Of a DNA stretch of 64,000 bases, positions 17,001-25,017 are shown one piece after another (the stretch's first letter is position 1; every line of letters begins with the position of its first letter). Location of the stretch: positions 186,001 to 250,000 of the forward strand of contig DASXMR010000023.1 of the NCBI GenBank assembly GCA_036495525.1, written 5' to 3'. The notes below the pieces were generated by a model. It saw only the letters and a list, made by a program, of their open reading frames with translations. It did not search any database and was not told the DNA's origin. This DNA comes from DASXMR01 sp036495525. Lineage in GTDB: Bacteria > Actinomycetota > Actinomycetes > Streptosporangiales > Streptosporangiaceae. The position numbers were made by a program, and so were the translations under genes.

Positions 17001-17323
17001 TGGAACCCCTGCATGGTCTTGAACCGCGGGAAGACGTCCTTGAACACCCGGGCCTCGATATGGTGCACGCCCGGCATGCCGTTCGCCGTCGGCGGACCCT
17101 CATAGAAGGTCCATAGCGGCCCGCCCACTGTCTGATCAAGGGAGCGCTGGAACGTCTTGCCTTCCTGCCAGGCGCCGAGGACCTCGCGCTCGATGGCGGG
17201 CAGGCTGACTGCCGCTGGCAGATCGGGAAACGGCCGGGCGCCGCGCTGGCTCCCCGGCCCGGGCTGCTGGCCGGCCGTGGCGCCGCGGCCAGCCGCGGAC
17301 TCAGGGTTGTCTGCGCGTGGCAT
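14045..17323 (-). CDS. ileS: IleRS, isoleucyl-tRNA synthetase (eukaryote-like type 2, GXHH signature)
   Basis: Charges tRNA-Ile with isoleucine. 1092 residues, ATG at 17323 with GGGAGG 9 nt upstream. Class I core: YEGPPTANGMP followed by GVHH, where class I enzymes normally have HxGH; GWDCHGLPVEVAVEKELG; a CP1 editing domain; zinc-type pair CPRCGTALSDHE; WFYSLMAIGTLVFGRSAYEN; GRKMSKHLGN (KMSKH variant of KMSKS). The C-terminal third is the anticodon-binding and IleRS2-specific extension. The G-V-H-H order matches the altered motif reported in a mupirocin-hyper-resistant subset of type 2 enzymes. Expression is governed by the T-box leader upstream. Confidence 0.97.
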   Translation of the reverse strand: MPRADNPESAAGRGATAGQQPGPGSQRGARPFPDLPAAVSLPAIEREVLGAWQEGKTFQRSLDQTVGGPLWTFYEGPPTANGMPGVHHIEARVFKDVFPRFKTMQGFHVPRRAGWDCHGLPVEVAVEKELGLSSKREIEAYGIEPFNARCRESVLRHVDAFGQLTERMGYWIDLSSAYRTMDPSYIESVWWSLKVIFDRGLLVRDFRISPYCPRCGTALSDHELGQPDVYQVVADPSVTVRFRIETVPEGSSPQLAGADLLVWTTTPWTLVSNTAVAVHPDEVYAIARRSGEGDRVVVADALFGRVLGEGWHVTDRVTGSQLAGVTYRRPFDLIDVPNAHRVVTGAFVTTEDGTGLVHLAPAFGADDMETGRAHGLPVVNPIRPDGRFEEQVPLVGGKFFKEADPLLVSDLADRNLLFSSHLHEHSYPHCWRCGTPLLYYALPSWFIRTTAVKEALLAENEKTNWQPATIKTGRYGEWLRNNVDWALSRTRYWGTPLPLWECTSGHLTCVASLAELSGLAGRDLSGLDPHRPFVDEVMISCPDCGQQASRVPEVIDTWYDSGSMPFAQLGAPHRHQDEFEGSYPAQFIAEALDQTRGWFYSLMAIGTLVFGRSAYENVLCLGLLVDEQGRKMSKHLGNVLEPIPLMDWHGADAVRWFFTAAGSPWANRKISHGVLEEIVRKVLLTYWNTASFLVLYANAAGAHGQPWSPERLADAPPRSARPLLDRWLLSELHALVRDVTAALEAFDSAGAGRRIAAFIDEASNWYVRRSRRRFWEGPATPDGAAAFATLYECLETLTRLMAPMTPFLTDYLWRVLRPADAPDSVHLTSWPTADSSLIDEQLAQQMALARRLVELGRSARASAVVKVRQPLARALVGAAGFADLPAGLRAQLAEELNVRAVEPLGVVGAELVDYTVKPNFRALGRRLGKDTPAVAAAIATADAAQLAARLRDGQPAEVQVAGAPVEVGPDDVIITQTPRSGWAVASDAGETVALEVAVTPELRREGLAREVVRLVQEARKNDGLDVSDRIRLRWATADAELQAALTEHGSLISAEVLAVDYGPVPAAGPDAAAAEHVDADLGLTFWLGRADS

Positions 17324-17640
17324 CGGTGAGGGCCTCCCGCCGGTCGTCGGGACGGCCTGCCCGCAGCCGACCCGAACTGCCGGAGGGACGAGGCGCGCCG
17401 GCGGCGGCCCCGCGGTACCACCCTCCTTGGCCGCACCACCGCCCTGACGTCAGGGCGGGCCGCGCGGCCCTCTCGCTTGCTTCCTGCAGCCGGTTCTACT
17501 GAGCTTTCCCGCCTGCCTGGCGGCCGCTCGCTGGGACATGCCGCGGCGAATGCCCGCCACGTGCCCCTGCGATGCGCCGCTGCTGGCTCGCCGGGAATGC
17601 CGTTCTTCCGGCGGCTCAGGGGTGATCTGGTCCGCCACAG
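17324..17640 (-). promoter_or_regulatory. T-box riboswitch controlling ileS (translational type likely)
   Basis: Read on the minus strand, the T-box sequence AGGGTGGTACCGCG is present exactly (17424-17411). It is preceded by a perfect stem CGCCCTGA/TCAGGGCG (17457-17440), consistent with Stem III. Upstream, arms GGCGG/CCGCC (17636-17610) close a 17-nt loop containing ATC (17626-17624), a good Ile specifier in what would be an ultrashort Stem I. The ribosome-binding site GGGAGG (17338-17333) follows about 70 nt after the T-box. There is no terminator U-run. Actinobacterial ileS T-boxes are known to control translation, which fits. Uncharged tRNA-Ile would open the ribosome-binding site. Confidence 0.88.
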
Positions 17641-17726
17641 GCCTCGCCGGGCTCGCACCATCCCCGGCTCGCTGCTAAGCCTGAACGGTGGCGGCAGCTG
17701 TCCCCATCAACGCCGTGCAGGAGGCA

Positions 17727-17755
17727 AGGATAGCTGACCGGTCAGCCGGCAGTCA
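17727..17755 (-). promoter_or_regulatory. Candidate promoter of the ileS T-box transcript
   Basis: On the minus strand, TATCCT (17732-17727) preceded by TGACTG (17755-17750) with a 17-bp spacer. Start would be near 17720, about 395 nt before the ileS ATG, leaving room for the whole T-box leader. Confidence 0.45.
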
Positions 17756-17826
17756 GCCGGGTTTGCGCTCGGCGGCGGCGGCCGGGCATGGCACGGGCGG
17801 ACGGCGGCCAGCTGGAGGCGCCCGCC

Positions 17827-17850
17827 TTACCCCGGCGGCCGCCGGGGTAA
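17827..17850. promoter_or_regulatory. Perfect 24-bp palindrome in the ileS-dksA divergent region
   Basis: Half-site TTACCCCGGCGG is followed directly by its reverse complement, with no mismatch and no loop. It lies between two divergent promoters rather than after a gene, so it fits an operator better than a terminator. Binding protein unknown. Confidence 0.5.
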
Positions 17851-17886
17851 AGGTGCGCGCTGCCGGGTAACAGTGCTGCGGCAGGG

Positions 17887-17914
17887 AGGCGGCCGCGCCC
17901 GGGCGCGGCCGCCT
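17887..17914. promoter_or_regulatory. Perfect 28-bp palindrome in the ileS-dksA divergent region
   Basis: Half-site AGGCGGCCGCGCCC is followed directly by its reverse complement. It starts 36 bp after the 24-bp palindrome and about 50 bp before the -35 of the DksA-like gene. Long perfect symmetry is easier to get in GC-only DNA, but 14 matched pairs is notable. Confidence 0.45.
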
Positions 17915-17962
17915 GGCATGCGGCCCGGCGGAATGGGCGGCGCGCGGCGGCTGGTTACTTGT

Positions 17963-17991
17963 TTGCCTATCGCCGCGTCACCACTTATCCT
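17963..17991 (+). promoter_or_regulatory. Candidate promoter for the DksA-like gene
   Basis: TTGCCT (17963-17968), 17-bp spacer, TATCCT (17986-17991). Predicted start near 17998, leaving a leader of about 50 nt before the ATG at 18047. Confidence 0.5.
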
Positions 17992-18046
17992 CCGGTGACT
18001 GCGTGCATTCAAGATCATTTCGAACTGGCGCGGAGGGAGGCGTGGC

Positions 18047-18466
18047 ATGACTGCTAGCGCGCGTCCACGTGCTGCCGCCCTGCCGGTCAGGCAGGGCGAG
18101 CGGCGATGGACCGAGGCTGAGCTCGGCAGGGTCCACGACCAGCTGGCCGCCGAGGCCGCAGAGCTTCGCGCCGAGATCGACAGGGCGGAGTCTGATATCG
18201 CTGACCGGCTCGGCGACGCTGTCGGTGACGCAGGCGACGATCAGGCAGATATCGGCGCAAAGGCCTTCGAGCGTGAACACGAACTGGCTCTCACCCACAA
18301 CGCCCGTGAGCTGCTCGCGCAGAACGAGCGAGCGCTCGCGAGGATCGATGCGGGTACCTACGGGGTGTGCGAGTCGTGCGGCGAGGCGATCGGCAAGGCC
18401 CGGCTCCAGGCGTTCCCGCGGGCTACACTGTGCGTGGCATGCAAGCAGCGCGAGGAACGTCGCTGA
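18047..18466 (+). CDS. TraR/DksA-type C4 zinc-finger protein
   Basis: 139 residues. N-terminal helical hairpin (about 15-95) with acidic residues (RVHDQLAAEAAELRAEIDRA), then a C4 zinc finger: Cys108-x2-Cys111 (CESCGEAIGKARL) and Cys129-x2-Cys132 (LCVACK). Proteins of this shape bind the RNA polymerase secondary channel in proteobacteria; actinobacterial members next to lspA are mostly uncharacterised, so a transcriptional role is inference. ATG preceded by GGAGGG. lspA probably starts inside its 3' end. Confidence 0.88.
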   Translation: MTASARPRAAALPVRQGERRWTEAELGRVHDQLAAEAAELRAEIDRAESDIADRLGDAVGDAGDDQADIGAKAFEREHELALTHNARELLAQNERALARIDAGTYGVCESCGEAIGKARLQAFPRATLCVACKQREERR

Positions 18467-19443
18467 GCGGGTCGCACGCCGCCCAGCAGGACGGGCCGGA
18501 GCCAAGCCGCCCGTCCCGGCCTAGGGTCAGTGCGCTGCTCGCCATCGCGGTGGCCGTGCTGGCCATTGACATCGCCAGCAAGGTCACGGTGGTGGCCACC
18601 CTGTCCCGCAGGGCGCCGATCCGGCTGCTCGGTGGCTTCCTCACGCTGCGGGTCGACCGCAACCCCGGCGCGGCGTTCAGCATTGGCCCGTCACTGACGA
18701 TCGTGTTCTCCGCGATCGCGGTCGGGGTGATCATCTACATCTTGCGCACCTCGGCGAAGATCCGCAGCCTGGCCTGGGCGGCGTCGCTCGGACTGCTGCT
18801 CGGCGGCGCGGCCGGCAACCTGGTCGACCGGCTGTTCAGGTCGCCCGGCCCATTGCGCGGCTACGCGGTCGACTGGATTGAGGTGCCGCACTGGCCGGTA
18901 TTCAACCTGGCCGACTCCGCGATCGTCTGCGGCGGCGTGCTCGCCGTGCTGCTGGCGGCCCGCGGCATCAGGATTGACGGCAGCCGGGTCACCGACACGG
19001 CCGAGCCCGCAGGTCAGGCCGGCGACGCCGCGCCGCAGTCACCGCAGCCCGGTGCAGACAGCGCGGGCGGACAGCACGGCTCCAGCCGGGCTGAGGGCGA
19101 GCAGGCAAGCCACGCCGGCCGCGGCCAGTCCGAAACCGGCGCGGCCGCCCCCAGCGCGGCCGCCCCCCGTGCGGGAGACCCAAGTGCGGGAGACCCAAGT
19201 GCGGGAGACCCCGGCGCGGGAGACCCCGGCGCAGCAGGCCCCGGCGCAGCTGGCCCTGGTGTGGCTGGCCCCGCCGCGGCAGGGCCCGGTGCGGCTGGCT
19301 CAAGTGCGGCTGGGCCCGGCATGACGACTGGCCCCGCCGCGAACGGTGCAGCCGCGAACGGCGCCGGCAGCCCGGCTGCTGATGGCGCGCCGCAGGAGGC
19401 TGAGCGTGACGGGGGAGGGCCGGCGGCCGGCCGGCGCCGGTGA
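18439..19443 (+). CDS. lspA: LspA, signal peptidase II with long C-terminal tail
   Basis: Membrane aspartyl protease that removes signal peptides from diacylated prolipoproteins. The ATG at 18439 overlaps the DksA-like gene by 28 nt; the frame also runs upstream to 18367. Four transmembrane helices lie within about residues 32-175. Catalytic context is present: VDRNPGAAFS, AAGNLVDRLF, and FNLADSAIVCGG with the second catalytic Asp. LspA normally ends just after the last helix; here about 150 Ala/Gly/Pro-rich residues follow, including ten pentapeptide units (AGDPS to AAGPG). Together with Lgt it would process the lipoproteins encoded near 58 kb. Confidence 0.94.
   Translation: MQAARGTSLSGSHAAQQDGPEPSRPSRPRVSALLAIAVAVLAIDIASKVTVVATLSRRAPIRLLGGFLTLRVDRNPGAAFSIGPSLTIVFSAIAVGVIIYILRTSAKIRSLAWAASLGLLLGGAAGNLVDRLFRSPGPLRGYAVDWIEVPHWPVFNLADSAIVCGGVLAVLLAARGIRIDGSRVTDTAEPAGQAGDAAPQSPQPGADSAGGQHGSSRAEGEQASHAGRGQSETGAAAPSAAAPRAGDPSAGDPSAGDPGAGDPGAAGPGAAGPGVAGPAAAGPGAAGSSAAGPGMTTGPAANGAAANGAGSPAADGAPQEAERDGGGPAAGRRR
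19171..19320 (+). repeat. Ten tandem 15-nt units in the lspA tail
   Basis: Units of 15 nt begin every 15 bases from 19171 (GCGGGAGACCCAAGT, repeated exactly at 19186, diverging towards GCGGCTGGGCCCGGC at 19306). Each encodes a pentapeptide. The pattern is a slippage-type expansion that keeps frame. Confidence 0.9.
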
Positions 19444-20369
19444 CCGTGCCTGGCACCCGCCGGGTACCCGTTCCCGAGGGACTCGACGGCGAGCGCCTGG
19501 ACGCGGCGCTCTCCCGGCTGTTCGGCTTGTCCAGGGCACGGTCGGCTGAGCTGATCGGGGATGGCCACGTGCTGCTTGGCGGCAGGCCGGCGGCCAAGTC
19601 AGACCGGGTACCGGCGGGCGAGTGGCTTGAGGTGACGCTGCCGGCAGTGCCCGAGCAGGCGCCACCGCAGCCGGTGCCCGGCCTCGCGGTGCTGTACCAG
19701 GACCAGGACATCCTGGTCGTGGACAAGCCGGCCGGGGTGGCCGCGCATCCGACCCCCGGCTGGACGGGCCCCACGGTGCTCAAGGGGCTGCAGGCGGCCG
19801 GGTACGAGCTGAGCAGCAGCGGCGCCGCCGAGCGGCAGGGCATCGTGCACCGGCTGGACGCGAGCACCACCGGCGTGATGGCGCTCGCAGTGAGCGACTT
19901 CGGCTACAGCGCGCTGAAGCGCGCCTTTCGCGAGCGGGAAGTGAGCAAGACCTACCACGCGCTGGTGCAGGGGCACCCTGACCCGCTGCGCGGCACGATC
20001 GACGCCCCGATCGGCCGGCATCCGTCCGGCGACGGCCGCTTCGCCGTGGTGGCCGGCGGCCGTCCGTCCGTGACCCACTACGACACCCTGGAGGCCTTTC
20101 GCGCCGCCAGCCTGACCGAGGTGAACCTGGAAACGGGCCGGACCCATCAGATCAGGGTGCACATGGCCGCGATCAGGCACCCGTGCGCCGGTGACCGGCT
20201 GTACGGCGCCGATCCGGTGCTGGCCGCCCGGCTCGGCCTGACCAGGCAGTGGCTGCATGCGGTAACGCTGAGCTTCGCGCACCCGGCTGATGGCCGGCTG
20301 ATGGAGTTCAGCAGCGGCTACCCGGCCGACTTGCGTCACGCCATCGACGTGCTCGCCGCCGAGTCGTGA
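19440..20369 (+). CDS. rluD: RluD-family 23S rRNA pseudouridine synthase
   Basis: 309 residues, GTG start overlapping the lspA stop. An S4-like RNA-binding segment at the N-terminus (LDGERLDAALSRLFGLSR) precedes the synthase domain. The catalytic Asp lies in IVHRLDASTTGVMAL (about residue 140); YHALVQGHPDPLRGTIDAPI and LETGRTHQIRVHMA are typical of the RluA/RluD family. The exact uridines modified cannot be deduced. Adjacent to lspA as in most actinobacteria. Confidence 0.93.
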   Translation: MTVPGTRRVPVPEGLDGERLDAALSRLFGLSRARSAELIGDGHVLLGGRPAAKSDRVPAGEWLEVTLPAVPEQAPPQPVPGLAVLYQDQDILVVDKPAGVAAHPTPGWTGPTVLKGLQAAGYELSSSGAAERQGIVHRLDASTTGVMALAVSDFGYSALKRAFREREVSKTYHALVQGHPDPLRGTIDAPIGRHPSGDGRFAVVAGGRPSVTHYDTLEAFRAASLTEVNLETGRTHQIRVHMAAIRHPCAGDRLYGADPVLAARLGLTRQWLHAVTLSFAHPADGRLMEFSSGYPADLRHAIDVLAAES

Positions 20370-20644
20370 GCTGCTCCCTACCCGGCCGTCTAATCGATCC
20401 TGCGTAAGCGAGACGAGCACCGGGCCGGGTGTCGTGGCCACGGACAGTCGGCATTTGGCGTTAGGGTCGGAAGACCGGGCCGGACCCGGCTCGCGGCGGG
20501 GCGAAGTGCCCCGAGATGTCCTGCCGCAGGCCGTCATCCGGCCACTTCCCCCGGTCCCGTACTGACGGCACCGGCCGCACCGGCCAGCCAGCCTGGCCCG
20601 CGCGGCCGGGGCACGCGCAGCATGCCTGAAGGAGGCGGTACTTC

Positions 20645-23600
20645 ATGGCGGCAGGCCCGGCAGCCGGCCCGGCCAGGGGACGCGACGGCTTCGTCCACCT
20701 GCACGTGCACACCGAGTACTCGATGCTCGACGGGGCCGCCAGGCTGAAGGACCTGTTCAGCACCTGCCAGCAGGCCGGCATGCCGGCCATCGCGATGACC
20801 GACCACGGCAATGTCTACGGCGCTTATGACTTCTGGTCCAAGGCGCGGGCGGCCGGGATCAAGCCCATCATCGGCATCGAGGCGTACGTCGCGCCAGAGC
20901 ACCGCGGGCTGAAGCAGCCGGTCCGCTGGGGCAACCCCGGCCAGCGCGACGACGACGTGTCCGGGGCCGGCGCCTATACCCACATGACGCTGCTGGCCGA
21001 GACCACCGAGGGCATGCACAACCTGTTCCGGCTGGCCTCGACGGCCTCGCTTGAGGGCTTCTTCCGGCAGCCGCGGATGGACCGGGAACTGCTCGCCCGG
21101 CATGCCAGGGGAATCATCGCCACGACCGGGTGCCCCGGTGGCGAGGTGCAGACCAGGCTGCGGCTCGGCCAGCAGCGGGAGGCGCTCGAGGCGGCAGCCG
21201 CCTACCGGGACATCTTCGGTCCTGGCAATTTCTTCGTCGAGCTGATGGACCACGGGCTCGATGTGGAGAAGCGCACCAGGACGCAGCTGCGCGACCTCGG
21301 CCGCCAGCTCGGCCTCCCGTTCGTGGCGACCAATGACTCGCACTACAGCAGGCCGGAGGACGCCGCCGCGCACGAGGCGCTGCTGTGCGTGCAGACCGCC
21401 ACGAACCTGGCCGATCCGAACCGCTTCAAGCTCGAGGGCAACGGCTACTACATCAAGACCCCGGAGCAGATGCGGGCGCTCAGCACCGACGAGGAATGGC
21501 AGGCCGGGTGTGACAGCACGCTGCTGATCGCCGAGCGCGCCGGCGTCGAGTTCGCCAAGTCCAACCTGATGCCGGTGTTCCCGCTGCCCGAAGGCGAGAC
21601 CGAGTCCAGCTGGTTCCGCCGGGAAGTCTGGCGCGGGATGGACCGGCGCTACCCAGGCGGCTACGACGAGCAGCGCCGGGCCCAGGCCGAGTACGAGATC
21701 GGCGTCATCGAGTCGATGGGCTTCTGCTCGTACTTCCTGGTCGTCGCCGACTTCATCATGTGGGCGAAGCGCAACGGCATCAGGGTCGGGCCTGGCCGCG
21801 GCTCGGCGGCCGGGTCGATCGTCTCCTACGCGATGGGCATTACTGACCTGGACCCGGTCAGCCACCGCCTGGTCTTCGAGCGGTTCCTGAACCCCGAGCG
21901 GGTCTCCATGCCGGACGTCGACATCGACTTCGACGAGCGCCGGCGCGGCGACGTGATCAGGTACGTGACCGAGAAGTACGGCGACGACCGGGTGGCCCAG
22001 ATCATCACCTACGGCACGATCAAGGCGAAGGCCGCGATCAAGGATTCTTCCCGGGTGCTCGGTTACCCCTACGCGCTCGGCGACCGGATCACCAAGGCAT
22101 TCCCGCCTGCCGTGCTCGGCAAGGAGATGTCGCTGTCGGGCGTCTTCGACCCGGACGACTCGCGTTACGGCGAGGCAGGCGAGATCCGCGCGCTGTACGA
22201 GGCCGAGGCCGAGATCAAGCAGGTGATCGACACCGCGCGCGGGCTGGAGGGGCTGATCCGCCAGGCCGGCGTGCACGCCGCGGGCGTGATCATGAGCAAG
22301 GAGCCGCTGCTCGACCACATCCCGGTGTGGAAGCGCCAGGCCGACGGCGCGATCATCACTCAGTTCGACTACCCGGCCTGCGAGGACATCGGCCTGCTGA
22401 AGATGGACTTCCTCGGGCTGCGGAACCTGACCGTGATCGACGACGCGATCCGCGGCATCACGGCCAACCGCGGCATCGAGATCGACCTGGACACGCTCGG
22501 CCTGGACGACAAGCCAACCTATGAGCTGCTGGCCAGGGGCGACACCCTGGGCGTGTTCCAGCTCGACGGCACCCCGATGCGCGCGCTGCTGCGCTCGATG
22601 CGGGCCGACTCCTTCGGTGACATCTCAGCGGTCATCGCGCTTTACCGGCCAGGCCCGATGGCCAGCGCCCCGGTGTACGCCGATCGCAAGACCGGCCGCG
22701 CCCCGGTAACGCCGATTCACCCGGAGCTGGCCGAGGGCCTGGGTGACGTGCTTGGCGACAGCTACGGGCTGCTGGTGTACCAGGAGGACGTGATGTTCGC
22801 CGCGCAGCGGCTGGCCGGGTACTCGCCCGCCCAGGCCGACCTGCTGCGCCGTGCCATGGGCAAGAAGAAGAAGGAGATCCTGGACAAGGAGTACGAGCCG
22901 TTCGCGGCCGGGATGAAGGCGGGCGGCTACTCCGACAACGCCATCAAGACGATCTGGGACGCGATGGTCCCGTTCTCCGGCTACGCGTTCAACAAGGCGC
23001 ACGCGGCCGGCTACGCGCTGATCTCGTACTGGACCGCGTACCTGAAGGCGAACTTCCCCGCCGAGTACATGGCCGGGCTGCTGACCTCGGTGGCCGGCGA
23101 CAAGGACAAATCGGCGCTATACCTGAGCGAGTGCCGGCGGATGGGGATCAAGGTGCTGCCGCCCGACGTGAACGCGTCGACGGCGATGTTCACCGCCGTC
23201 GGCGACGACATCAGGTTCGGCATGGCCGCCGTCCGCAATGTCGGCTCGAACGTGGTGGACTCGATCGTGGCGGCCCGCACCGCGAAGGGCGCGTTCACCA
23301 GCTTCGCCGACTTCCTCCGCAAGGTGCCGGTGAATGTCTGCAACAAGCGGGTCATGGAGTCGCTGATCAAGGCCGGGGCCTTCGACGAGTTCGGCGACTC
23401 GCGGAAGGGCCTGGTGCTCATCCACGAGCAGGCCATCGACACGGTCATCGACGTCAAGCGGAACGAGGCCATCGGCCAGGACTCGCTGTTCGGCGACGAC
23501 ACCGAGAACGCGGCGACGTTCGACGTGCCCGTCCCGGCCGGGGAGTGGGACAAGCAGGCGCGGCTGGCCTTCGAGCGGGAGATGCTTGGGCTCTACGTCT

Positions 23601-24211
23601 CCGACCACCCGCTGCTCGGCCTGGAGCATGTGCTGGCCGCGGCGACCGACTGCTCGGTCGCGCAGCTCATCGGGTCAGCCGAGGACGACGCGGAACGAGG
23701 TGTCCGGGGCGACCGCGGCGACGCCCAGGTGGTCACCGTCGGGGGGATTCTGTCGGGGGTGCAGCGCAAGGTCACCAGGCAGGGCAGCGCCTGGGCGGCG
23801 GCCACCCTGGAGGACCTCGAGGGCGCGATCGAGGTGCTGTTCTTCCCGGCGACCTACCAGCAGTGCCTGACGCTGGTCGTCGAGGACGCCGTCGTCCTGG
23901 TCAAGGGGCGGCTCGACCGTCGCGAGGAGGTGCCCAAGCTGGTCGCGATGGAGGTAAGCGTGCCCGACACCGCCGCGGGCGAGAGCGGCCCTTTCGTGGT
24001 GTCGATCAACGAGGCGCGCTGCGTGCCGCCGGTGGTCGAGCGGCTGCGGGAGGTGCTGCGCACCCATCCGGGTACCGCTGAGGTGCACTTGCGGCTGACG
24101 AGCGGCTCGCTGACCAGGGTGGTCAGGCTCGACGCCAAGCTCCGGGTGCGGCCCTCGCCGTCGCTGCTTGCTGACCTGAAGCAGCTGCTCGGACCAGCCT
24201 GCGTCGGCTGA
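20645..24211 (+). CDS. dnaE: DnaE, DNA polymerase III alpha subunit
   Basis: Main replicative polymerase. 1188 residues, ATG with GGAGG 10 nt upstream. N-terminal PHP domain (FVHLHVHTEYSMLDG, AMTDHGNVYGAYDF), palm and fingers with GPGRGSAAGS and the catalytic Asp motif PDVDIDFDERRRGD near residue 422, AGVHAAGVIMS, FQLDGTPMRALLRSM, MGKKKKEILDKE, then tandem HhH and an OB-fold (VTVGGILSGVQRKVT). The PHP metal-site residues look conserved, suggesting proofreading-competent DnaE1 as in mycobacteria. The 275 bp before it hold no recognisable gene. Confidence 0.97.
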   Translation: MAAGPAAGPARGRDGFVHLHVHTEYSMLDGAARLKDLFSTCQQAGMPAIAMTDHGNVYGAYDFWSKARAAGIKPIIGIEAYVAPEHRGLKQPVRWGNPGQRDDDVSGAGAYTHMTLLAETTEGMHNLFRLASTASLEGFFRQPRMDRELLARHARGIIATTGCPGGEVQTRLRLGQQREALEAAAAYRDIFGPGNFFVELMDHGLDVEKRTRTQLRDLGRQLGLPFVATNDSHYSRPEDAAAHEALLCVQTATNLADPNRFKLEGNGYYIKTPEQMRALSTDEEWQAGCDSTLLIAERAGVEFAKSNLMPVFPLPEGETESSWFRREVWRGMDRRYPGGYDEQRRAQAEYEIGVIESMGFCSYFLVVADFIMWAKRNGIRVGPGRGSAAGSIVSYAMGITDLDPVSHRLVFERFLNPERVSMPDVDIDFDERRRGDVIRYVTEKYGDDRVAQIITYGTIKAKAAIKDSSRVLGYPYALGDRITKAFPPAVLGKEMSLSGVFDPDDSRYGEAGEIRALYEAEAEIKQVIDTARGLEGLIRQAGVHAAGVIMSKEPLLDHIPVWKRQADGAIITQFDYPACEDIGLLKMDFLGLRNLTVIDDAIRGITANRGIEIDLDTLGLDDKPTYELLARGDTLGVFQLDGTPMRALLRSMRADSFGDISAVIALYRPGPMASAPVYADRKTGRAPVTPIHPELAEGLGDVLGDSYGLLVYQEDVMFAAQRLAGYSPAQADLLRRAMGKKKKEILDKEYEPFAAGMKAGGYSDNAIKTIWDAMVPFSGYAFNKAHAAGYALISYWTAYLKANFPAEYMAGLLTSVAGDKDKSALYLSECRRMGIKVLPPDVNASTAMFTAVGDDIRFGMAAVRNVGSNVVDSIVAARTAKGAFTSFADFLRKVPVNVCNKRVMESLIKAGAFDEFGDSRKGLVLIHEQAIDTVIDVKRNEAIGQDSLFGDDTENAATFDVPVPAGEWDKQARLAFEREMLGLYVSDHPLLGLEHVLAAATDCSVAQLIGSAEDDAERGVRGDRGDAQVVTVGGILSGVQRKVTRQGSAWAAATLEDLEGAIEVLFFPATYQQCLTLVVEDAVVLVKGRLDRREEVPKLVAMEVSVPDTAAGESGPFVVSINEARCVPPVVERLREVLRTHPGTAEVHLRLTSGSLTRVVRLDAKLRVRPSPSLLADLKQLLGPACVG

Positions 24212-24305
24212 AACCGCGGCCGGCCGGGCACTGGCGGGCGGCGGCTGGCCGTCCGGCGTGCCGGCTGCCTGGTACTCAGCTGCGTCACGTACCCTGCTGC
24301 GCAGA

Positions 24306-24974
24306 ATGACCCACTCCCGCTTCCCCTCAGCCGTGCCCGGCCCCGGTGAGCCCGGCGCAACGGGGCGATCTGGCTGGGGCCGGGAAACCGGTGCCGGGCT
24401 GCTCGCGCTCGCTGCCGTGGCCGCGGGCAGCGTGCTCGTCGGGCTGCTCGGCGGCCTGCTATGGATGCACCTGGCGCCGCGGCCGGCGTTCACCGTCGTG
24501 CCGGGCGGCAGCGCGCAGGCTCTCAACGCCGAGACCAGCGCGTTCATCGCCGCCGACTTCTGGTTCTGCGTGCTGGGGGTGGTCGGCGGCGTCATCACCG
24601 GCCTTCTCGGGTACCTGCTGGCGGTGCGCAGGTACGGCCCGCTGCCGATGGCTGGCGTGCTCGGCGGCGGCCTCGCCGCCGCCTACGCGGCGAGCTGGAT
24701 CGGCCACCACGCCGCGGTCACCAGCTTCCTGCGGCGGATCGGCGCAAGCAAGCCTGGCACCGTGCTGCACGCGCCGGTCACGCTTGGCGCGCACTCGGCG
24801 GTCGTGTTCTGGCCGCTGGCGGCAGGCCTGGTAGCTGGCGGCATCGAGATGTCCGTCGTGGTGCGCGCCAGGCGCCGGGCGCTGGCCGAGCAGGAGGGCG
24901 CCGGGCCTGACCGCCATGGGCAGGACAGTACTGGTCGAGACGGGGGAGCCGGGCCGGCCGGGTACTACGGCTGA
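24306..24974 (+). CDS. Four-helix membrane protein, DUF2567-like
   Basis: 222 residues from the ATG at 24306 (MTHSRFPSAVPG); a TACCCT box 10 nt upstream could give a nearly leaderless transcript. About four transmembrane segments: 32-55, 83-107, 113-135 and 160-182. The pattern LLWMHLAPRPAF followed by FIAADFWFCVLG recalls actinobacterial DUF2567 proteins; I recognise the resemblance but cannot confirm it. Function unknown. The 3' end overlaps the longest possible reading of the next gene. Confidence 0.7.
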   Translation: MTHSRFPSAVPGPGEPGATGRSGWGRETGAGLLALAAVAAGSVLVGLLGGLLWMHLAPRPAFTVVPGGSAQALNAETSAFIAADFWFCVLGVVGGVITGLLGYLLAVRRYGPLPMAGVLGGGLAAAYAASWIGHHAAVTSFLRRIGASKPGTVLHAPVTLGAHSAVVFWPLAAGLVAGGIEMSVVVRARRRALAEQEGAGPDRHGQDSTGRDGGAGPAGYYG

Positions 24975-25017
24975 GTCAGACGCGCCGGATCGCCCGGCAC
25001 GCCAACGGGAGGTCCAG

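Noticed and set aside
19171..19320. CRISPR-like array
   Set aside because: Contiguous 15-nt units without spacers, in frame inside lspA.
20534..22318. A 594-codon minus-strand frame opposite dnaE
   Set aside because: Antisense shadow of the dnaE PHP and palm region.
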